From VGWB01 sp964480945 (GTDB taxonomy: Bacteria > Bacteroidota > Ignavibacteria > UBA10030): a DNA stretch of 19,606 bases. Location of the stretch: NCBI GenBank assembly GCA_964480945.1, contig CAYZRX010000075.1, positions 1 to 19,606 of the forward strand, read 5' to 3'. A program made the position numbers and the translations under genes. The notes under the pieces were generated by a model. That model was not told the DNA's origin. It saw only the letters and a list, made by a program, of their open reading frames with translations, and did not search any database. The number at the start of each line of letters is the position of its first letter. Position 1 is the first letter of the stretch. Below, piece after piece: positions 6,877 through 13,338 of this stretch.

Positions 6877-6907
6877 TTGCAATTTGCTATGAGTTTCGGT
6901 AGCTTTG
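6877..6907 (+). promoter_or_regulatory. Possible Bacteroidota-type promoter of peptidase gene
   Basis: TAGCTTTG (6900-6907) fits the Bacteroidota -7 consensus TAnnTTTG exactly, and TTG at 6877-6879, 20 bp upstream, could be a partial -33 element. The expected transcript start is about 20-25 nt before the ATG at 6937. The region is shared with the divergent ATP-grasp gene. Confidence 0.4.
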
Positions 6908-6936
6908 TGTGCAATCTTCGAAATTAAGTCGAATCG

Positions 6937-7794
6937 ATGGGTATCGCTCCCCAACCGAACCTCTGGCAGTGCGGTCCGTTTGCGCTGAAACACGCGCTCA
7001 TCACGCTTGGCATCTTCGCCGAAGAGAAAACCATCACGCGTATCGCAGCGAGCAGGTCAGCGTACGGCACCGACGAAGAGCAGCTCAAACGTGCAGCGCG
7101 ATATTTCGCCTGCGATATGCCGATGATCCGCCGGCACAACCCGGAGGCTGCGCGCAGAGAACTGATGAAGTACCTGAAACGGGGAATCCCGTCTCTTCTC
7201 TGCATCTACGAGTGGAACCATTGGGTTACCGTGGTGAAGTCGGAGGGGGGAAAATTCATCCTTCTTGATAGTCGCGACGACGCAGTGCTCACCATCGTGA
7301 CGTGGGGAGAACTAAAAAGCCGTTGGGTCTATCACGAACAGGACGAATACGACAAGCAACACTGGGAGAACATCTACGATCTCCATCCGGTCATACCGAG
7401 GGCGCGTGTTCAAACCAAAGCGAAATTCTCCGTGGCGCGGGCGCGCTACCTCCGGAGAACCGAAAACAGGGGCTTGGCCCGGTTCTGGGACCAGTACCTG
7501 GCAGATCTGATGGCGATCGCGAAGCCCCGCACGTCCTTGAGCCGCAAGGTCTTTTCTCTTGGCGAATTTCTCCGCCGGCACGAACGAATGATTCTCAGTC
7601 AGGTCGACTACTGGCACGGATCGATCGACCGGCGCAGCGCTTTCAAGATCCTGCAAAACCTGCATCTTGTTGCGGACACGTATGGTCTCGTCATACACGA
7701 CGAAGACGAGAAGCGCACCATTGCGGGAATAACGTCCATTCTCACCCTCTGGGCCGCGGCAAAGTACGGCTCGAGACCCGTCTATGAAGAATAG
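6937..7794 (+). CDS. C39/papain-like cysteine peptidase
   Basis: The 285-residue protein opens with NLWQCGPFALKHALITLGI: Gln11 (oxyanion hole) and Cys12 (nucleophile) in the Q-C-G-P context of C39 double-glycine peptidases and related papain folds. The rest of the triad is NHWVTVV (His95) and LLDSRD (Asp111). The catalytic domain ends near residue 130. A second half (about 155-285), rich in Arg and predicted helices and ending LWAAAKYGSRPVYEE, has no domain I recognise. There is no signal peptide and no transmembrane or ABC transporter segment, so this is a soluble enzyme rather than an exporter. An in-frame stop at 6925-6927 fixes the start at or after 6937; no Shine-Dalgarno site is seen. 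It is divergent from an ATP-grasp ligase, which suggests linked make-and-cleave or tag-and-trim roles. Confidence 0.75.
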   Translation: MGIAPQPNLWQCGPFALKHALITLGIFAEEKTITRIAASRSAYGTDEEQLKRAARYFACDMPMIRRHNPEAARRELMKYLKRGIPSLLCIYEWNHWVTVVKSEGGKFILLDSRDDAVLTIVTWGELKSRWVYHEQDEYDKQHWENIYDLHPVIPRARVQTKAKFSVARARYLRRTENRGLARFWDQYLADLMAIAKPRTSLSRKVFSLGEFLRRHERMILSQVDYWHGSIDRRSAFKILQNLHLVADTYGLVIHDEDEKRTIAGITSILTLWAAAKYGSRPVYEE

Positions 7795-7864
7795 GTCATC
7801 CTCACCGCTCAATGAACTTCTGCTCTGGAAGCCCGCTAGAAGCGCGGACGGAAACCGGTTATTT

Positions 7865-7948
7865 GCCACAAAGGCACCAAGGCGCGAAGAGAAAAGAAGA
7901 GAAAAATTGAAGTTTTCATATACCTTGGTGTCTTCGTGACTTTGTGGC
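7865..7948. repeat. Long inverted repeat built of 8-bp units
   Basis: The left arm (7865-7889) reads CCACAAAG, GCACCAAG, GCGCGAAG. The right arm (7924-7948) reads CTTGGTGT, CTTCGTGA, CTTTGTGG, its imperfect reverse complement. The A-rich spacer is about 34 bp. This class of CCACAAAG/CTTTGTGG element is dispersed in many environmental genomes. The rest of the 455-bp gap 7795-8249 holds only this element and the leader of the GIY-YIG relic; no gene was seen. Confidence 0.75.
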
Positions 7949-8249
7949 GACCCTTTTCGGCCGGATTTCTAGCAGCATCCAAGACCTTCAAACACAAACG
8001 TCGTTCCCGACCGATCAGATCGTTTTGGGAAAAACGCCTTGGTCAACCTTGGGATCGTTGTCGGCTTGACGCATGTGGGTGAGCGCCTGAGACTCACATG
8101 CCGTCTCGGGTAAACGTTCTGATCCGGCTGGCACACGGAGATAATCTCCGGAAGCCAGGCGGGTCGAACAGCCCTGAGGGACACCGAGCGGGTCCACCGT
8201 TTGCTCCTGTCACGAGTCGAGGGGGAGTCGAAGGGCGAATTGACAATCC

Positions 8250-8534
8250 ATGCCAGCATGGTTCTACATCTTGCGCTTGAAATCTGGTGGCCTGTACCCA
8301 GGTGCCACAAGGAACTTACCAAAGCGCATGTAAAAACATTTCGGTGGTATCGGTGGTCGGACGACAAGACTGGATCCACCACTGGAACTTGCTTACGCAG
8401 AGACATTCAACACATTTGCCGAAGCTCGGAGACGTGAATCACAAGTCAAGCGACGGAGCCGAGCTAAGAAGGGAGCGCTCATTCGGGGTGATGTTGAAGC
8501 TCTACAGATGCTTGCGAGACGGCGAAAGAGATAA
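8250..8534 (+). pseudogene. GIY-YIG endonuclease-like gene with internal stop (copy 2)
   Basis: From ATG 8250 the frame reads MPAWFYILRLKSGGLYPGAT, RNLPKRM, stop (TAA at 8331-8333, codon 28). It then continues in the same frame KHFGGIGGRTTRLDPPLEL, AYAETFNTFAEARRRESQVK, RRSRAKKGALIRGDVEALQM and LARRRKR to a TAA at 8532-8534. Read through, this is a complete 94-codon single-domain GIY-YIG protein of the UPF0213-like type, with YIL and Y-x-G-A-T-R motifs and the RTTRLDPPLELAYAE core. One nonsense change has killed it, and the P in YPGAT is unusual. No overlapping frame is more convincing. The leader upstream (8158-8249) resembles that of copy 1. Confidence 0.85.
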
Positions 8535-8634
8535 GACTAGCTGGCAATTCGAGTCCTAACTGCCCGCATTTTTTGAGCAAATTGCGCCGCCTACGCCAAC
8601 CACTTATTCAACGATCTCGTTCGAAAACAACAGA

Positions 8635-10458
8635 ATGGAAAATCCTAGGATTCACACATTTCACATCCCGGTCATGGGTCTGGCATTCTCCATCGACACC
8701 CCGATACGAGTCGCTCGATTCGGCATCTCTTCGGTGATTTCGATCGTCGACGACATTCTGATCGAGCACATGCGAAAGCACTACTCCAGGCTGCACAGCG
8801 AACCGTACACGCCCATCTCTCCAAAAGATGACGACCATCGCGCCCGGAGGATTACCGCTTATCTCAATCTCGTGAACGGGATTGTGCATCGGCAAGTTGC
8901 AGAGCTGAAAGCCTCGGCGTTTGAACGTGAAAGCGAAATCGTCAAGTACTTTGAGATGCTGGCAGATCGCTCTCCGTTAAAAGCCCTTTACCGTCGAATG
9001 GTCAAGGTTGATGACCCGATCTCTCGAGCGACGCTGGAAAACGAACTGCGCGCGAAGATCGTTCCAGGTGCTATCGATGTGAATATCATGACTAAAGTGG
9101 ATAAGACGAACACCGGCACGAATCGAAAGGAGCTACCTCCGGAGTTCTCGGACGCACTCGCATCCCTCCGCGGCTTCACGAAGAGCGATCTCGAATCTTC
9201 TATTGTCCTTTCTGCCGGACTGAATTCACGGTTGTTCAGCTATATGGGAAGATGCCCTGAGTTTCTTCCAGAGTGCAACGGCACGCTGAGGAAAAAAATC
9301 ATTCTGAAAGTGAGCAACTACCGGTCGGCATACATTCAGGGGAAGATCCTGGCAAAGAAGGGGATATGGATTTCAGAATTCCGCATCGAATCGGGTCTGA
9401 ACTGCGGCGGTCATGCCTTTGCGACTGACGGAATTCTCATGGGACCTATTTTGGAGGAATTCAAGACAAAGAAGCACGACCTGCTCCGTGAATTGCACGA
9501 ATTGTACTGCGCAGCGCTTCGGGAAAAAGGCATCGCAGTGCCTTTGTCGCCACCGAAGGTGCGAATCACCGTCCAAGGGGGCATCGGCACAGCCAGCGAA
9601 GACACGTTTCTGCGTGAATTCTATGAGGTCGACGGAACGGGTTGGGCATCGCCGTTTCTCTTGGTTCCTGAAGCTACGAATGTCGACGATGAGACGCGAA
9701 GCAAGCTGACCACTGCACGAAAAGAAGATTATTACCTGAGCGACGCGTCGCCGCTCGGGATCCCATTCAGCAACTTGCGTGACACCTCAAGCGAACAGCA
9801 GATACGCCGACGCGCCGACGAAGGCAAACCGGGAAGCCCGTGTCTGAAGAAGTTCCTCGTTTCGAATACCGAATTCACCAAGGAACCCATCTGCACCGCA
9901 TCGAGACAGTATCAGTCACTGAAGCTTAAACAGCTGAAGAGTGCGGATCTTGCGCCAGAGGAGTTGGATTACAGGATTGGGAAGGTCCTTGAGAAAGCAT
10001 GCCTCTGCGACGATCTTGCGGCCACCGCGCTGATCAACAGCAAGTCAAATGGAGCACCCGAAAGTCACGCCGTGGCCATTTGCCCCGGCCCGAACCTTGC
10101 GTATTTCTCAAAGATTGCCACCCTGGAAGAAATGGTGGGGCACATCTATGGACGTGTCCAGCTCCTCACTACACTGGACCGCCCGAATTTGTTTGTCAAC
10201 GAATTGCGCTTGAATGTCGAATACCTCAGAAACGAGATCAGGAAACGACTCGATACCTGGACCGCAAAGGAACAGAAGCATTTCAGCATATTGCGGGCAA
10301 ACCTTCACGAAGGCATCGCGTACTACATGTCGATCATTCCAGAGCTGGTGCAAGAGACGGAACGGTATCGCGAAACAATGCGGATGCAGGTGCTGGAATT
10401 GGAACAGGAGCTTCTGGAGATTGTCATTCCGAGCACGGAAGTGTGTGTGGAAGCGTGA
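8635..10458 (+). CDS. Conserved-looking 607-residue protein, possible FMN-type TIM barrel
   Basis: I cannot name this protein. Its sequence suggests a TIM barrel of the nitronate monooxygenase/IMPDH-like FMN class. The N-terminus is a short strand plus PVMGLAFSIDTPIRVARFGI (12-31). ISEFRIESGLNCGGHAFATD (246-265) holds a GGH like the catalytic GGH of nitronate monooxygenases. ITVQGGIGTA (311-320) resembles a phosphate-binding GGI(A/G) turn, and VDGTGWASPFLLVPEAT (332-348) the following barrel strand. A large helical insertion occupies about 70-190. After the barrel come a Cys-containing segment (SPCLKKFLVSNTEF, EPICTASRQYQ, KACLCDD; possible metal or cluster ligands) and a C-terminal helical part. 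No signal peptide. No clear ribosome binding site; the ATG at 8635 is the first Met. It ends just before a terminator and is probably a single-gene unit. The fold is inferred from motifs only. Confidence 0.7.
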   Translation: MENPRIHTFHIPVMGLAFSIDTPIRVARFGISSVISIVDDILIEHMRKHYSRLHSEPYTPISPKDDDHRARRITAYLNLVNGIVHRQVAELKASAFERESEIVKYFEMLADRSPLKALYRRMVKVDDPISRATLENELRAKIVPGAIDVNIMTKVDKTNTGTNRKELPPEFSDALASLRGFTKSDLESSIVLSAGLNSRLFSYMGRCPEFLPECNGTLRKKIILKVSNYRSAYIQGKILAKKGIWISEFRIESGLNCGGHAFATDGILMGPILEEFKTKKHDLLRELHELYCAALREKGIAVPLSPPKVRITVQGGIGTASEDTFLREFYEVDGTGWASPFLLVPEATNVDDETRSKLTTARKEDYYLSDASPLGIPFSNLRDTSSEQQIRRRADEGKPGSPCLKKFLVSNTEFTKEPICTASRQYQSLKLKQLKSADLAPEELDYRIGKVLEKACLCDDLAATALINSKSNGAPESHAVAICPGPNLAYFSKIATLEEMVGHIYGRVQLLTTLDRPNLFVNELRLNVEYLRNEIRKRLDTWTAKEQKHFSILRANLHEGIAYYMSIIPELVQETERYRETMRMQVLELEQELLEIVIPSTEVCVEA

Positions 10459-10493
10459 ACGTGACGCATCCGGCAGATACGCTGACCAAGAGA

Positions 10494-10520
10494 GCCCGAG
10501 TTCATCTCGGGCTTTTACTT
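10494..10520 (+). terminator. Intrinsic terminator after the 607-residue gene
   Basis: GCCCGAG/CTCGGGC (10494-10500 and 10506-10512) with a five-base loop, followed by TTTTACTTT, 36 bp after the stop codon. Confidence 0.8.
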
Positions 10521-10651
10521 TCAGTGAGTCAAGCACCGCGATTGCAGCAGTAGCGCCGAGATTCCAGCAAGTGACGTCCATGAATGCTGCCCTTGACGTT
10601 ACTCAGAAGTTTTCTTAACGTCTTTCAGATCAGAATCTCTCCCGCATCCAG

Positions 10652-11359
10652 TTGATCCCAGCCAAGAATATACTGCTACAAGTCCTCACCGAAACCTCCT
10701 CAAAGAACTTGTCCATGGGCAAGACACACCTCGTCAAGATGCTCTATCTTGTTGAGGTTGAGCATTACCGGCAAACCGGAGAGCGATTGACCGATCTCAG
10801 ATGGAAATTCTACCATTATGGGCCTTACGCTCACGAGCTGGAAGCCGTGCTTGCGGAGCCGGAATTCTCACAGGAAATCAAACAGACCCGCGATGAGAAG
10901 ACCTTTATCCAAATCGAAGTGGCAGAAGCACCAAGAGCCTATGGCTCTATCGTTGACGCAAAGACGGGCCTCTTGGTGAAACGAGTCGTCGCAGAATGGG
11001 GGAACAAATCCCTTGGCATGGTGCTTGACTACGTTTACTTCGAGACGGAACCGATGCAGGCGGTCCAACAAAGAGGCGAAGAACTGGATTTCGCTTCAAT
11101 CAAACGAGAACCCCTTCCGAAAGTCATCCCATTGAAAGCATCAAAGGAAACCGAGGCGCGAGTGAAAATCTTACGCGATAAAATCGCAGCTCGACTGAGA
11201 AAAATCGGCGAGGTACAGCCGCGAAGTGATCCTGAGAGCGATGCGTACTTCGAAGCTCTGCAAGCTTGGGACGAATCTGCCGCAATCGATGAAAATGCTG
11301 TCAAAAGGATTCGCGTAACAATTAACCCTCCATCCAACTCTGACGCGCAAGGGAGTTGA
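10652..11359 (+). CDS. Panacea (DUF4065/SocA-like) domain protein, putative antitoxin
   Basis: The Panacea domain acts as an antitoxin module paired with many unrelated toxins; SocA of Caulobacter is the known adaptor-type member. The 235-residue protein shows the domain core at about 22-66: MGKTHLVKMLYLVEVEHYRQ, then WKFYHYGPYAHELEAVL. A middle region with LLVKRVVAEWGNKSLGMVLDYVYFETEPM (about 107-135) is also typical. The C-terminal 80 residues are charged and lack a clear domain. The best start is TTG at 10652, since the frame is closed by TAA at 10616-10618 and no ATG precedes the domain; no ribosome binding site is evident. An apparently truncated partner gene follows at once (11370-11504). 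Family assignment is good; antitoxin function is inferred from the family. Confidence 0.75.
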   Translation: MIPAKNILLQVLTETSSKNLSMGKTHLVKMLYLVEVEHYRQTGERLTDLRWKFYHYGPYAHELEAVLAEPEFSQEIKQTRDEKTFIQIEVAEAPRAYGSIVDAKTGLLVKRVVAEWGNKSLGMVLDYVYFETEPMQAVQQRGEELDFASIKREPLPKVIPLKASKETEARVKILRDKIAARLRKIGEVQPRSDPESDAYFEALQAWDESAAIDENAVKRIRVTINPPSNSDAQGS

Positions 11360-11369
11360 AATATCTGGC

Positions 11370-11504
11370 TTGGTGAAGAGCTACTACGAGCCAGCACCCA
11401 CTACCGGCTTTTGCCCCGGACAGATAGTCTGGATGCCCTGCCTATTCCGAGTCTCTGGGCGCAGAGTTTGTTCTCGAAAACAGTTTCTTACATGCTCTTT
11501 GTAA
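11370..11504 (+). pseudogene. Possible 5' stub of Panacea-linked partner (toxin) gene
   Basis: Eleven bases after the Panacea stop, a frame opens at TTG 11370 or GTG 11373 and reads VKSYYEPAPTTGFCPGQIVW, then MPC. This looks like the N-terminus of a real protein: G-Q-I-V-W is a common opening of small SH3-barrel/PemK-like domains, though that resemblance is weak. After about 11445 the sequence becomes Arg/Cys-rich nonsense and ends at TAA 11502-11504. From there the coding signal passes to another frame, that of the methyltransferase fragment. I read this as a gene cut off by deletion. The toxin role is inference from its position. Confidence 0.35.
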
Positions 11505-12237
11505 GGGATCTGTCAATATCAGACGATATAGGATATCCGAGATCGAGAAGTATATTCTGTTTCCTTACTCGCTCAAGAATGGCAAGGCCGAACTCATTTC
11601 CGAAAATGAAATGCGGAGAAAGTACCCAAATACCTGGAAGTACCTATCTCTGAACAAGGAATTGCTACAAGGTCGCGAACACGGGAAGTGGAAGCATGAC
11701 CGCTGGTACGCGTTTGGGCGATCGCAGAACCTTTGCGAGATGGAGCAAAAGAAGATTCTGACTCCAAGCATTGCGAGTCAGGCGTCGTTCACACTGGATA
11801 TCCAAGACCACTACTTCGTGGGAAGCGGTGGGGGAGGCGGAGGCGGCTATGGCCTTACCCTGAAGAAGAACGAGAGGATGAGCTATCATTACGTCTTGGG
11901 ACTGCTTAACTCCAAACTTCTTGACACTTATCTCAAGTCACATAGCAGCCGCTTCAGCGGCGGCTATTATGCCTACAATCGCCAATACATAGAACAGCTT
12001 CCATTCCATTCAATTGACTTCTCCAATCCCGCCGACAAATCCCGTCACGACAAGATGGTGGAGTTAGTGGAGCAGATGCTATCGTTGCACAAGCAGCTTC
12101 CCGCCGCGAGAACCGAGCACGAGAAGGAAGTCCTCCAGCGCCAGATCGAAGCGACGGACAAACAGATTGATGCCCTGGTGTATGAGCTATACGGACTGAC
12201 GGAGGAAGAGATAAAGATCGTGGAGGGAAGAGAATAG
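11428..12237 (+). pseudogene. 3' part of type IIG-like/Eco57I-family DNA methyltransferase-specificity gene
   Basis: Only the C-terminal target-recognition part remains. From about 11450 the frame reads GAEFVLENSFLHALCKGSVN, IRRYRISEIEKYILFPYSLK, then KYPNTWKYLSLNKELLQGRE and WYAFGRSQNLCEMEQKKILT. These are typical of the TaqI-like specificity domain (K-G-x-x-I-x-R-Y...Y-I-L-F-P-Y). A Gly-rich stretch (VGSGGGGGGGYGLTLKK) is followed by YVLGLLNSKLLDTYLKSHSS, YYAYNRQYIEQLPF and a coiled C-terminal helix ending YELYGLTEEEIKIVEGRE. The catalytic methyltransferase domain (NPPY motif) and any nuclease domain are absent; upstream DNA is Panacea-locus sequence in other frames. An internal ATG at 11611 would allow a 208-residue product, but without catalytic residues. 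The tail of a second relative lies 250 bp downstream. Confidence 0.8.
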
Positions 12238-12247
12238 AAGCGAACAA

Positions 12248-12386
12248 GTCATTCCCGAACGCTTTTGTCGGCCAGTCCCGCTTTACGGGATCCCGTACAA
12301 CGGGACCCGCCATGCAGTCTGGCGGGGAATCCAGAACAGGATTAATGCAAGGTACTGGATGCCCGCTATAGACGAGCGGGCATGAC
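12248..12386. repeat. REP-like dispersed palindromic element
   Basis: The element starts GTCATTCCCG and ends CGGGCATGAC, inverted ends matching at 9 of 10 bases. Inside are GTCCCGC, TCCCGT and CGGGACCC strings, CCCGCC/GGCGGG (around ATGCAGTCT), and the string GGGAATCCAGAACAGGATTA. The pattern GTCATTCCCG...GGAATCCAG...GCGGGCATGAC belongs to a class of palindromic repeats seen in many bacterial genomes. It lies just after the methyltransferase stop. Confidence 0.75.
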
Positions 12387-12436
12387 ATCGTACATCTTCT
12401 CATTGACGCCAGAATACAGAAAACAAGTCGTTTTGA

Positions 12437-12460
12437 GTGTCACGGTGTAGACCGTGACAC
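12437..12460. repeat. Perfect 10-bp hairpin
   Basis: GTGTCACGGT (12437-12446), loop GTAG, ACCGTGACAC (12451-12460). No T-run follows on the plus strand, so it is not an obvious terminator. Confidence 0.6.
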
Positions 12461-12479
12461 CCCTCGCCTTCTTTTTGCA

Positions 12480-12527
12480 CAATACGGGCTGACGGAGGAA
12501 GAGATCAAGATTGTCGAGAGCGTGTGA
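12480..12527 (+). pseudogene. 3' tail of a second methyltransferase gene
   Basis: The frame QYGLTEEEIKIVESV, stop, repeats the last residues of the methyltransferase fragment (YGLTEEEIKIVEGRE). At DNA level 12483-12511 matches 12190-12218 at 27 of 29 bases. Nothing recognisable of this gene remains further upstream, so it is a very short relic of a related gene. Confidence 0.75.
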
Positions 12528-12533
12528 CAGAAA

Positions 12534-12554
12534 CCCTCTCCTATTAGGAGAGGG
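12534..12554. repeat. REP-like palindrome (CCCTCTCCT family), copy 1
   Basis: CCCTCTCCT, ATT, AGGAGAGGG: perfect 9-bp stem, followed by GAGGGTGAGG. The same arms recur at 19458-19478, and the first half of another copy begins near 19591. Confidence 0.8.
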
Positions 12555-12600
12555 GAGGGTGAGGTTTATTGCTGACCGAGGCTCGAACGCCATTCCTTTG

Positions 12601-12651
12601 AGATGACCGTCATCTCGCGATGATTGCGCGATGGTTAGATGACGGTCATCT
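12601..12651. repeat. Double palindrome overlapping end of dCMP deaminase gene
   Basis: AGATGACCGTCATCT (12601-12615) and AGATGACGGTCATCT (12637-12651) form a perfect 15-bp inverted repeat, and each arm is itself a 7+1+7 palindrome. The right arm supplies the stop codon of the minus-strand deaminase gene (12646-12648). The spacer contains two CGCGAT strings. The minus-strand side lacks a T-run, so termination is doubtful. Confidence 0.75.
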
Positions 12652-13083
12652 TTCTTGTTTTCCCATATAGACAAGCTTCATCCCTGCCTCCTTCGCGTAC
12701 CGGTTGATCCGCTCATCACGATAGAATTCCTTGTAGTACACGACCCTGATCCCCGAGTTCGCAATGAGCTTGAAACAGGTCAAGCAGGGCGATGCCGTAA
12801 TGTAGATCTCCGAGTTATCGATCATCACGCCGTTCCTTGCAGACTGTGCCACCGCGTTGGCCTCCGCGTGGACGGTGCGAACACAATGCTCGTTTTCCAT
12901 GTCGTGACCGACCTCGTCGCAGTGGGGCGCGCCGCGCAGGCTGCCGTTGTACCCTGTGGAAAGGATCGTCTTGTCCCTCACGATCACCGCACCGATATGC
13001 TTCCGGTCGCAGGTGCTCCTGGTCGCCACCTGTTCGGCGATTCTCATAAAATACTCATGCCAGTCTGCTCGCTGTTCACTCAT
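12646..13083 (-). CDS. dCMP deaminase (ComEB-like cytidine deaminase family)
   Basis: Converts dCMP to dUMP, the feed for thymidylate synthesis. The start is taken at ATG 13083 because GAGG lies 6-7 nt upstream; an ATG four codons earlier (13095) overlaps that site. This gives 145 residues, the usual size. The zinc-binding signature is intact: HAE at 72-74 in CVRTVHAEANAVAQ and PCLTC at 99-103 (Cys100, Cys103). The substrate region DRKHIGAVIV...GYNGSLRGAPHC and an extra Cys/His set (Cys25, His54, Cys55, Cys67) are as in ComEB/T4-type dCMP deaminases, which bind a second zinc. The last codons and stop fall in a 15-bp palindrome. Neighbours are unrelated, so it is probably transcribed alone. 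Confidence 0.93.
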   Translation of the reverse strand: MSEQRADWHEYFMRIAEQVATRSTCDRKHIGAVIVRDKTILSTGYNGSLRGAPHCDEVGHDMENEHCVRTVHAEANAVAQSARNGVMIDNSEIYITASPCLTCFKLIANSGIRVVYYKEFYRDERINRYAKEAGMKLVYMGKQER

Positions 13084-13338
13084 CGTGGTCCTCATCGTTG
13101 GATGTGGGCGGTTTCCGTTGACCGAAACGTCGTCGGCAAATGATATTCAAACAAACGTGTGAAAGCAACCGGGATTTTGAACCTCGAAGCCGGACCGCTT
13201 CCGACACATTTCAGCCCTAAACGTGAAATCGAGGAGCAGTCGAGGATGCTCACGATGTCCAATCAGGTCGATGGAAGGTGAAAGAGGAGAAGTACGATGA
13301 TGGGCGATGTTCGCTGCCGCCGACGTTCGGATTCTCGC

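Noticed and set aside
6889..6927. A 12-codon open frame (MSFGSFVCNLRN) just before the peptidase gene, considered as a peptide substrate.
   Set aside because: No ribosome binding site, and it starts upstream of the inferred -7 element, so it would not be on the transcript; chance is more likely.
7969..8406. A 145-codon minus-strand frame and others around it in the gap before the 607-residue gene.
   Set aside because: Arg/Ser/Pro-rich composition, no recognisable domain, and it overlaps the GIY-YIG relic whose plus-strand reading is clearly coding-derived.
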